A stretch of 38,184 nt of DNA, taken from positions 1 through 38,184 of the forward strand of contig CAZAQG010000012.1 of the NCBI GenBank assembly GCA_964487445.1, in the 5' to 3' direction. The position numbers were made by a program, and so were the translations under genes. Below, one piece after another: positions 6,712-12,846 of the stretch (position 1 is its first letter; every line of letters begins with the position of its first letter). A model generated the notes under the pieces. The model ran no database searches. It saw only the letters and a list, made by a program, of their open reading frames with translations, and had not been told where the DNA came from. The DNA is from BMS3Abin12 sp964487445. Its GTDB lineage: Bacteria; Pseudomonadota; Gammaproteobacteria; 21-64-14.

Positions 6712-7527
6712 TCATTCCACCGGCGTATCGTCCAGGTTGCCCCACTCCGACCAGGAACCGGGATAACCGCGGATGCGCTCGAATCCCAGCGCCTTCAGGA
6801 CGATGTAGGTGTACGCCGAGCGGTGATGCGTCTGGCAGTAGGTGATGACCTCATGCGCGGGCGCCACATCGAGCGATTCCAGCATCGCGCGCAGTTCCTC
6901 CTCCGGGCGCAGGCGCAGGTTGCGGTTCGGATCCATCGCACGGGTCCATTCCAGGTTGACGGCGCCCGGGATGTGGCCGCCGCGCGCGGCCAGGCGCTTG
7001 AAACCGCGGTACTCCTCCGGGGAGCGCGCATCCAGCAGGCGTACCGAGGCGTCCCCGAGGTGCGCGAGGATATAGTCTCGGTCGGCGTAGCCGCTCGCAG
7101 CGATCTTCGCCGGGTAGGACGCCGGTGCGGGCGGCGTCACACCCGATTCCACCGGGTGGGTCTCGTTGGCCCAGGCATGCAGTCCGCCGTTGAGCAGTGA
7201 GAACTTCCGGTGGCCCAGTATGTCCAGGGTCCACAACAGGCGGCACGCCTTTCCGCCGCCTTCGTCGTCGTAGGCGATTACGTGGGTCTCGGGAGTGATG
7301 CCGGCGGAGCCCAGCGCCTCGCCGAGCGCGGTCTCGTCCGGCAGCAGCCCGCCGATCGGGCGGCGCGCGGCGACGATCCGGCCGTAGTCGAAGTGCACCG
7401 CGCCCGGTATGTGGATCCGGGCGTGAACCTCGGGTTTGCTGAGATCGACCACCAGCAGTCCTTGCGAGCCGAGCCGCGACTCCAATTCTTCGGGTTCCAG
7501 CACGACCGGGTGGTTGAGCGAGGACAT
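6712..7527 (-). CDS. Sulfurtransferase with two rhodanese domains (thiosulfate/3-mercaptopyruvate type)
   Basis: Transfers sulfane sulfur from thiosulfate or 3-mercaptopyruvate to cyanide or thiol acceptors. The 271 aa contain two rhodanese modules, residues about 5-130 (inactive N-domain) and 145-268. The catalytic cysteine is Cys231 in the active-site loop YCQTHHRSA. This loop differs from both the CRKGVT loop of thiosulfate-type and the CGSGVTA loop of mercaptopyruvate-type enzymes, so substrate choice is open. The ending PGSWSEWGN is characteristic of the family. A strong GGAGG precedes the start. It is convergent with orn, and its 5' side faces the MerR-type promoter region of the next cluster. 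Confidence 0.9.
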   Translation of the reverse strand: MSSLNHPVVLEPEELESRLGSQGLLVVDLSKPEVHARIHIPGAVHFDYGRIVAARRPIGGLLPDETALGEALGSAGITPETHVIAYDDEGGGKACRLLWTLDILGHRKFSLLNGGLHAWANETHPVESGVTPPAPASYPAKIAASGYADRDYILAHLGDASVRLLDARSPEEYRGFKRLAARGGHIPGAVNLEWTRAMDPNRNLRLRPEEELRAMLESLDVAPAHEVITYCQTHHRSAYTYIVLKALGFERIRGYPGSWSEWGNLDDTPVE

Positions 7528-7729
7528 CGCGCCTCCTGAAATTGTGCGTTACGAAAAGGGGACGATCGGCTCGGAGCGACCCGGCGCTGGGTCTGCCCGG
7601 CCGGGACGCCCAGTATAGACGCTCGGCACCCGCCGAACACCCGATGGTCGTTGGGGGATACACGGCGGTTCGGGCGAGGCGCCGGCGGTCCGCTGCGGCG
7701 GAAACGCCGAGCGCCCGTTGCCCCGGGGC
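7528..7729. other. Spacer between sulfurtransferase and the MerR-type promoter
   Basis: About 200 bp of GC-rich sequence with no supportable gene. It should hold the promoter of the minus-strand sulfurtransferase gene, but I see no clear -35/-10 pair. The plus-strand promoter of the next operon begins at 7730. Confidence 0.5.
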
Positions 7730-7760
7730 TTGATCTTGGAGCGTGCTCCAGGTCTATGGT
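7730..7760 (+). promoter_or_regulatory. MerR-type promoter and operator (19-bp spacer with dyad)
   Basis: TTGATC (-35, 7730-7735) and TATGGT (-10, 7755-7760) are separated by 19 bp instead of the usual 17. The spacer carries the dyad TGGAGC-GT-GCTCCA (7737-7750). An overlong spacer filled by a dyad is the signature of promoters activated by MerR-family regulators through DNA untwisting. Transcription would begin near 7767 and run into the barrel-HMA-NHL operon. The only MerR-type regulator in the window is encoded at 12149-12631, 4.4 kb downstream, and is the natural candidate; that link is inference. Confidence 0.8.
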
Positions 7761-7823
7761 GGTCGTAACGCCCCCCGCCGCACTTCACGCGGGACGGCTC
7801 CACGAGGTGCCGGGAGACGTACG

Positions 7824-8657
7824 ATGGAAGTTCTTATTCGCGATATCCGTGTGCGCCGGTGGTACCGGGCCGCGCTCGTGCGCGGCGCGCTCGCCGCGGG
7901 TCTGGCCGCCGCCCCGCTGCCGGCCCTGGCCCATGGGCCCATTTTCTCCTTCTCTCCACACACGGAATTCAAGGGGGCCCTGGAGTATCACCTGGGCTAT
8001 CAGCGTACCGAAGTGGGGGGGGTGGCGAGCAACGAGTATACCAGCGAGTTCAAGTACGGGGTGAACAGCAACTGGACCGTCGGTATGGAGCTGCCCTACG
8101 AGACCGGCGAGCACAGCGGCGTCGGGGACTTCGGGCTCAAGACCAAATACCGGTTCTGGCGTCGGGCCGGTCCCGGGGCGATGCGCTCGCTCACCGCATT
8201 GGGGACAGTGTACTTCGATACCGGCGCCGCCGGGGTGGGTACCGGCTCGACCGACTACCTGGCCGCGCTTGCCTACGGCTACGAGAGTATCAAATGGTAC
8301 CGCTGGGCGAGCGTCGGCTACCGGATCGATACGACCGGCGATGCGGGGCTGCGCCGGGGCAATCGATTGTTCCTGAATCTGGTGGGCGGCTGGCGGCCGG
8401 GCACGCCGATCTACACGATGCCCGATACCGTGTTCGTCGTCGGATTGAACGCGGAGATCACGGATCGCAGCCGATTGAACGGCGTCGATCTTCCGAATAC
8501 CGGTGGAACGGAACTGTTCGTCTCTCCGGGAATGATCTGGACCTACGGCCACTTCAATCTGCGCCCCGGCGTCCAGATCCCCGTCTACAGCGCCCTGAAC
8601 GGGCACCGGCCCGCCACCGACTTCCGATTCCGGGTCGAGTTGGAGATGCACTACTGA
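7824..8657 (+). CDS. Predicted outer-membrane beta-barrel protein
   Basis: A 277-aa exported protein with a Sec signal (basic start, then RGALAAGLAAAPLPALAHG) and a mature part starting HGPIFSFSPHTEFKG. The body consists of alternating polar/hydrophobic strands rich in aromatic and Gly residues (YHLGYQ, FKYGVN, WTVGMELPYE, FGLKTKYRFW, and so on) and ends FRVELEMHY, an aromatic-terminal BAM-type signal. It therefore looks like an outer-membrane barrel of the MetA-pathway/transporter type. No catalytic motif is seen. The start at 7824 is chosen because the promoter at 7730-7760 lies inside the longer open frame, and GGGAGA precedes this ATG. It is first in an operon with the HMA-like and NHL genes. 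The function is unknown; channel or sensor for a metal or small molecule is a guess from context. Confidence 0.75.
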   Translation: MEVLIRDIRVRRWYRAALVRGALAAGLAAAPLPALAHGPIFSFSPHTEFKGALEYHLGYQRTEVGGVASNEYTSEFKYGVNSNWTVGMELPYETGEHSGVGDFGLKTKYRFWRRAGPGAMRSLTALGTVYFDTGAAGVGTGSTDYLAALAYGYESIKWYRWASVGYRIDTTGDAGLRRGNRLFLNLVGGWRPGTPIYTMPDTVFVVGLNAEITDRSRLNGVDLPNTGGTELFVSPGMIWTYGHFNLRPGVQIPVYSALNGHRPATDFRFRVELEMHY

Positions 8658-8694
8658 CCGGTTCCGATTGTGAGTTGATGAGGAGGTGACCCCC

Positions 8695-9042
8695 ATGTTC
8701 CGTTTCAAGTCGTGGATGCCGTTGTTTCCGGTAGTCCTGTTGGCCACAATGTTGGCGCTTCCTATGTCGGTGCGCGCAGACGGATCGAACGCCTATCCGA
8801 AGGATTCCTACGTTCTGCAGGTCAACGGTCTCGCCTGTCCCTACTGCGCCTACGGGCTCGAGAAGCAGTTCGCCCATCGGCGTGGTGTGACCAAGACCGA
8901 TATCGATATCGTGAAGGGGGTCGCGGTGGTGCACGTGCGGCCCGGAACGCGCTTTACCGATGCGCAGCTCAAGCGGCTGGTCTACGACGCGGGCTTCGCC
9001 TTGCGCAGGGTCGTGCATCGGCCCGGCGGAGGGCGCAGGTGA
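8695..9042 (+). CDS. Exported HMA-like protein with CPYC motif
   Basis: A 115-aa protein with a signal peptide (PLFPVVLLATMLALPMSVRA) and a small ferredoxin-like domain resembling heavy-metal-associated domains: LQVNGLACPYCAYGLEKQF, then VAVVHVRPGTRFTDAQLKRLVYDAGF. The usual MxCxxC site is replaced by ACPYC (Cys48, Cys51), and the protein is predicted to be periplasmic. It could bind a soft metal, or the CPYC pair, which recalls glutaredoxin-type active sites, could be redox active. ATG 8695 is preferred because AGGAGG at 8681-8686 is correctly spaced for it and overlaps the alternative GTG at 8686. It follows the barrel gene by 37 bp and overlaps the NHL gene by 4 bp (GTGA), so translation of the two is coupled. 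Confidence 0.8.
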   Translation: MFRFKSWMPLFPVVLLATMLALPMSVRADGSNAYPKDSYVLQVNGLACPYCAYGLEKQFAHRRGVTKTDIDIVKGVAVVHVRPGTRFTDAQLKRLVYDAGFALRRVVHRPGGGRR

Positions 9043-10025
9043 ACCGTGCGAGGCGTGTCGGGTGGATCGGCGTCGGGGCGCTCGTCGTCCTCGTCGCCCT
9101 GGGGGCGGCGATCAAGCCGGTGTGGTTTCCCTCCCCCGTTGAGCAGCCCTACCGCCTGGTGAAGACCTGGGGCGGGGAGGGCACGGCACCCGGGCGGTTC
9201 CACAACCCGATCGGCATCGCCTACGGAAACGGGCGGATCTATGTCGCCGATTCGCTGAACCATCGGATCCAGGTCTTCGATCCGGACGGGCGTTTCATAA
9301 GGCAGATCGCGGTTCCCGATCAGGGGCGGCCCATGAATATCGCGGTGCGCGACGGGCGGGTCTACGCGGCCGACTACTGGAACGACGACGTGCTCGTCTT
9401 CGGTGCCGACGGCGCCCTGGAGCGTACCTTGGGCACCCCGGGCAAGGCCGGATCGGCGCCGGGTCAATTCAGCTCCCCCACCGGGGTCGCGGTGGGACCG
9501 AGGGGCGATCTGTATGTGGCGGGTTTTTACAACCAGCGCGTGCAGAAGCTCGGTCCCGACGGGCGGTTCATTCGTCAGTGGGGTCATACGGGCAAGGAGG
9601 GCTACGTCGAGGCCGGTTGGTTCAATTATCCGATCGACGTGGCGGTGGCGCCGGACGGCACGCTCTACGTGGCCGACGGCTACAACGACCGCATCCAGGT
9701 GTTCGGTCCCGACGGTCGCTTCCTGCGCAAGTGGGGCGGTCCCTTCGCGGCGAACGTGCGCGGCCCGTTCAACGGCTGGTTTCGCACTCCGACCTGTGTG
9801 GCGATCGGCCCGCGCGGCGACGTCTTCGTCGCCGACGAGGAAAACGACCGGATCCAGAAGTTCACCCCGCAGGGTCGGTTCCTGACGGCATTCGGCACCC
9901 CGCACCGCGGTCCGGGTTATACCGAGACCGCCGTGACGGTCGCCCCCGACGGGACGGTGTATACCGTGAATCTGATCGAGAACCGTGTGGAGGTGTGGCG
10001 ACCGGGGCCCGGTCCCGCGCGATAA
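9039..10025 (+). CDS. Membrane-anchored NHL-repeat beta-propeller protein
   Basis: A 328-aa protein with an N-terminal membrane anchor (VGWIGVGALVVLVALGAAI, about 7-25) followed by a periplasmic propeller. About six NHL repeats are visible, each with the pattern F..P.gia....g.iyVaD..N.RIQvF.pdG.f...: for example VADSLNHRIQVFDPDGRFI, VADGYNDRIQVFGPDGRFL and VADEENDRIQKFTPQGRFL. Propellers of this kind usually serve as binding scaffolds; no catalytic residues are evident. The GTG start overlaps the upstream stop, with GGAGGG just before it. As the last gene of the MerR-promoter operon, it may hold the periplasmic HMA protein or its ligand near the inner membrane; this is inference. Confidence 0.8.
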   Translation: MNRARRVGWIGVGALVVLVALGAAIKPVWFPSPVEQPYRLVKTWGGEGTAPGRFHNPIGIAYGNGRIYVADSLNHRIQVFDPDGRFIRQIAVPDQGRPMNIAVRDGRVYAADYWNDDVLVFGADGALERTLGTPGKAGSAPGQFSSPTGVAVGPRGDLYVAGFYNQRVQKLGPDGRFIRQWGHTGKEGYVEAGWFNYPIDVAVAPDGTLYVADGYNDRIQVFGPDGRFLRKWGGPFAANVRGPFNGWFRTPTCVAIGPRGDVFVADEENDRIQKFTPQGRFLTAFGTPHRGPGYTETAVTVAPDGTVYTVNLIENRVEVWRPGPGPAR

Positions 10026-10036
10026 GCGGCGGAGTC

Positions 10037-10060
10037 GGGGCCGCCGGTGCGTACGGCCCC
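10037..10060. terminator. GC-rich hairpin between convergent genes
   Basis: GGGGCCG (10037-10043) pairs with CGGCCCC (10054-10060) across a 10-nt loop. It lies between the stop codons of the convergent NHL and DsrE-like genes and could act in both directions. There is no T-tract, so intrinsic termination is uncertain. Confidence 0.4.
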
Positions 10061-10075
10061 CGTGTTCCGCTCGGG

Positions 10076-10591
10076 TCAGTGGTTGCTGATATAGGTGTAG
10101 CCCTGCATCTGCTTCTTGGCCAGTTCCAGGATCCCGGCCGGGATGATCTTCATGTATCCGCGGATGTCGCCGCGTTTGATCTTGAACGAGTATATCGAAT
10201 TGTAGCATACGCTGAAGGCGACGCCCTGCCGATGGAGTGCCTCCATCAGGTCGTTGTAACCGCCGTATTTCTGATTCCACCGGTCGGCGGCGAGCACCGC
10301 CTTTCCATAGAGCACGAACTCGATCCGGTAGCGGTAGCCGCGGTCCTTGAGGTAGCGGATGATGAGCGAGGCGTTGGTCAGTGACTCGCGCATCTGGCCG
10401 GTCGGATCGTTGACCCCGAAGACCACCTTTACGGGCTGGTGGTTCTTGAAGAAACCGCCGTATCCGAGGTCCTCGAGGACCGGGATCGACGGTACGCCGG
10501 GGAACTGTGGAAGCGGCGTTGTCGTGGGTCCGCCCACGGCCGGCGCCGGAGCGCCGATGGTCAGGGCCAGCATCAGCAATAGGATTTTCAT
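10076..10591 (-). CDS. Exported DsrE-like protein
   Basis: A 171-aa protein starting MKILLLMLALTIGAPAPAVGG, a clear signal peptide, followed by a domain resembling the DsrE/DsrF-like superfamily: VKVVFGVNDPTGQMRESLTNASLIIRYL, IEFVLYGKAVLAADR, and YNDLMEALHRQGVAFSVCYNS, the last matching the region where DsrE-type proteins hold their cysteine (C in VCYNS). Cytoplasmic members relay sulfur during sulfur oxidation and tRNA thiolation; this one appears periplasmic, where its role is not established. GGGGAGAAGG precedes the ATG. It is convergent with the NHL gene and divergent from the permease gene, so it may share regulation with the latter. The longer open frame upstream of 10591 is not supported. 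Confidence 0.75.
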   Translation of the reverse strand: MKILLLMLALTIGAPAPAVGGPTTTPLPQFPGVPSIPVLEDLGYGGFFKNHQPVKVVFGVNDPTGQMRESLTNASLIIRYLKDRGYRYRIEFVLYGKAVLAADRWNQKYGGYNDLMEALHRQGVAFSVCYNSIYSFKIKRGDIRGYMKIIPAGILELAKKQMQGYTYISNH

Positions 10592-10916
10592 GGCCTTCTC
10601 CCCGTGCAGTGCCGATCCGGGCGTGGCGCCGGGATTCGGTCTGCGTCGACCCGCGGGATCTCCGCCGTCCTGAAGACGCGGACAAGTCCGGGAATATTCC
10701 AGACCGACGTGGATTCGATCGGGCGGGAAACGGCGCCGGACCCGCCGCCCGAACGCCGCGTGGGCGACAATTCCAGTGTACCGCCGGTACCGGCCCGTGT
10801 CCCGCCCCCCCTTGAGCTGGAAAGATGCCTGCCCGGAATCATAATGTCTGGCGCCTGTAATCCGGGAGATGCGATACTTGCGCCGGAATCGGCCCGGTGG
10901 AAAATGGTCAGTGGAC
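10592..10916. other. Intergenic region between the divergent DsrE-like and permease genes
   Basis: About 325 bp with no gene I can support. A CATAAT at 10840-10845 could be a -10 for the permease operon, but TTGAGC at 10812-10817 is 22 bp away, too far for a normal promoter, and no dyad like that at 7737-7750 is present. The 10776-10790 stretch contains a small palindrome around GGTACCGG. Confidence 0.4.
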
Positions 10917-11861
10917 ATGGACTTTGCGCTCGGCAAGCTGGCCCTTACGACCGGCCGCTATCTGTGGGAGTTCGCGGAGGTGGCGGTGTTGGGCTTTTTC
11001 GTGGCCGGGCTGCTGCAGGCGGTGATCCGGCCGGACGCATTGCGGCGCCTGGTGGGTGGCGGCGTACTGCGCTCCAATTTCGCGGGTGCGACTGCGGGCT
11101 TTCTTACGCCGCTGTGCTGCTGCACGGCGATCCCGACGGCGATCGAGTTGTATCGCACCACGGGCCGTCGGGGACCGGCCTGCGCGTTCCTGATCGCAAC
11201 GCCATGGTTCAACTGGTACGGGCTGATCGCCTTGGTCGTGTTTCTGGGCTGGCCGCTGGCCGGTGCGATCGCCGCCAGCGGTGTATTGATCGGAGTGACG
11301 ACCGGCCTGTTGGTGGATTTGACCACCAGGGGCGCGGCGTACATATCGGTACCGGAGCCCGCTTCCGCACCGTCCTGCAGTTGTTCCGCCGCCGCGTGCG
11401 AGGTCCCGGCGCCGGGCGGTGCGCAGCGCTGGTGGGACTTCTCGAATCCGCGCGACAAGCTGCGCCAGGCGCTGCGCACCGCGCTCGGCTTGCTGCGTGA
11501 GCTGGCGCCGTGGATCGTGGCCGGGGCCGTGCTCGGCGCGGTGGTCAAGGACTTCGTTCCGCAGGACTGGGTGTTGCGCTATGGTGCGGGAGCAAGCTTG
11601 GCGGGTGTGGCCGCGGTGGTGGCGATCGCCGGGTTGCTCTATACCGACAGCCTGGGATCGCTGCCATGGATCCATGCCCTGCGGGGCAAGGGCCTCGGCG
11701 CGGGCAACGCGATGTTGTTGCTGGTGGCGGGGGTCGGAACGAACGTCGCGACCCTCGGACCGGTGGGGCGGCGGATGGGGCGGCGCACCGCCGTGGTGTA
11801 TGCCGCGGGCGTCGTGGCCGTCGCGGTGCTGCTCTCGCTGGTCCTGAATCGTCTGCTCTGA
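10917..11861 (+). CDS. Predicted permease of the YraQ/ArsP-like (PF03773-type) family with a Cys-Cys-Cys motif
   Basis: An integral membrane protein of about 314 aa with roughly eight hydrophobic segments in two homologous halves. The first half carries TPLCCCTAIPTAIELYRTTGRRGPACAFLIATPWFN, which corresponds to the family's conserved PLC(S/C)C..P......G.....AFL.(A/S)TP motif; Cys67, 68 and 69 form a triple. A cytoplasmic or periplasmic loop between the halves holds SCSCSAAAC (Cys154, 156, 161). Relatives of this fold export arsenicals or soft metals, so the cysteines may pass a soft metal or organo-metalloid along the path. Alternative start ATG at 10869 would add 16 residues (MRYLRRNRPGG...). 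It is followed after 9 bp by the thioredoxin-like gene. Substrate is inferred only. Confidence 0.8.
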   Translation: MDFALGKLALTTGRYLWEFAEVAVLGFFVAGLLQAVIRPDALRRLVGGGVLRSNFAGATAGFLTPLCCCTAIPTAIELYRTTGRRGPACAFLIATPWFNWYGLIALVVFLGWPLAGAIAASGVLIGVTTGLLVDLTTRGAAYISVPEPASAPSCSCSAAACEVPAPGGAQRWWDFSNPRDKLRQALRTALGLLRELAPWIVAGAVLGAVVKDFVPQDWVLRYGAGASLAGVAAVVAIAGLLYTDSLGSLPWIHALRGKGLGAGNAMLLLVAGVGTNVATLGPVGRRMGRRTAVVYAAGVVAVAVLLSLVLNRLL

Positions 11862-11870
11862 GGACGGTCG

Positions 11871-12152
11871 ATGCGGGCCCTGGAGATCGAACTGTTCACC
11901 TCGCCCGGTTGCCCGCGCTGCGCACGCCTGCGGACCCTGGTGGAGGCGTACGCCGCGCGGGCGCGGTCCGAATTGCATGTGCGCATGGTGGACGTGGTCG
12001 CGGAACTCGATCGCGCCGTTGAATTGGGGGTGCGGGCGACACCCGCGCTGGTGGTGGACGGTCGGCTGGTCCTGACCGGCACCCCGGCACCGGCGCGGTT
12101 GCGCTCGCTGCTCGACGAACGGCTGGGGCACTCGCGGGGGAGACGGGAGTGA
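11871..12152 (+). CDS. Small thioredoxin/glutaredoxin-like protein (CPRC)
   Basis: A 93-aa single-domain thiol protein without signal peptide. FTSPGCPRCARL places the active pair Cys14-x2-Cys17 at the end of the first strand, and VRATPALVVDGRLVLTG supplies the cis-proline strand of the thioredoxin fold. Such mini-thioredoxins often sit beside permeases of the PF03773-type family. A role in reducing the permease cysteines or in presenting a metal to them is plausible but not shown. It overlaps the MerR gene by 4 bp (GTGA), so the three genes form an operon. Confidence 0.85.
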   Translation: MRALEIELFTSPGCPRCARLRTLVEAYAARARSELHVRMVDVVAELDRAVELGVRATPALVVDGRLVLTGTPAPARLRSLLDERLGHSRGRRE

Positions 12153-12631
12153 GCGAGCGTGCCGCACGTCCGTTGCCGATCGGGGCGGTGACCCGGCTCC
12201 TCGGGCTGAGCGCGGATACACTGCGCTACTATGAAAAGATCGGCCTGCTCCCGCGAGTGGGGCGCACGGCCTCGGGTCTGCGCCGCTACGCGGCGTGCGA
12301 CCTGTCCCGGCTGCGTTTCATCCGCCGCGCGCAGACCATGAACTTCACTCTGGCGGAGATCGGTGCGCTGCTGCGTTTCCGCGAGGACCCGACCGGTGCC
12401 CGTCCCCGGGTACGGGAGCTGACGGCGCGCAAGTTCTCCGAGGTGGAGAGACGACTCGGCGAATTGGAGCATCTGCGCGATGAGTTGCGGCTCTTGCTGA
12501 ATCTCTGCGCCGCGAGCCGCGACGGTTGCCCGGTCATCGAAGGGATCGAGGGGGGAGGCGACCGGGCGCCCCGCGCGCGGCGCGGCGGCGCGGGGCATCG
12601 GCACACCGCACACCGCGGGTCGAAGACGTAG
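12149..12631 (+). CDS. MerR-family transcriptional regulator (metal/thiol sensing type)
   Basis: A 160-aa activator with an N-terminal winged helix (IGAVTRLLGLSADTLRYYEKIGLL), a dimerisation coiled coil (about 85-118) and an effector loop LCAASRDGCPVIE containing Cys120 and Cys127, placed like the metal-binding loop of CueR/ZntR-type sensors. The gap between the cysteines is six residues, one shorter than in CueR. The position equivalent to CueR Ser77 or ZntR Cys79 appears to be Arg, so the pocket differs from known copper and zinc sensors. The last 25 residues are basic and of unknown use. GTG start overlaps the thioredoxin-like stop. Its likely target is the 19-bp-spacer promoter at 7730-7760, and perhaps its own operon. 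Confidence 0.88.
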   Translation: MSERAARPLPIGAVTRLLGLSADTLRYYEKIGLLPRVGRTASGLRRYAACDLSRLRFIRRAQTMNFTLAEIGALLRFREDPTGARPRVRELTARKFSEVERRLGELEHLRDELRLLLNLCAASRDGCPVIEGIEGGGDRAPRARRGGAGHRHTAHRGSKT

Positions 12632-12846
12632 GGGCTGCCGCACACGGCGTATTACGGCGAAACGACGGGGCCTGCCGTATCCCGTCGGGGGTTTGTCTTC
12701 GGACGGCAATCGGATCGGATCGACACCATGGAACGAGGATTCATCATCATCACGCCGTTCGGCGGGACGGCATTCGTCGCCGGCCGGACGCAGCTCGCGA
12801 TCGCCGCGGCCCGCAGGCCGCGACCGCCCGTCGTGCCGGACCCGCG

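Noticed and set aside
7743..7823. Longer N-terminus for the barrel protein
   Set aside because: It would start upstream of the predicted transcription start near 7767, and the signal peptide fits the ATG at 7824.
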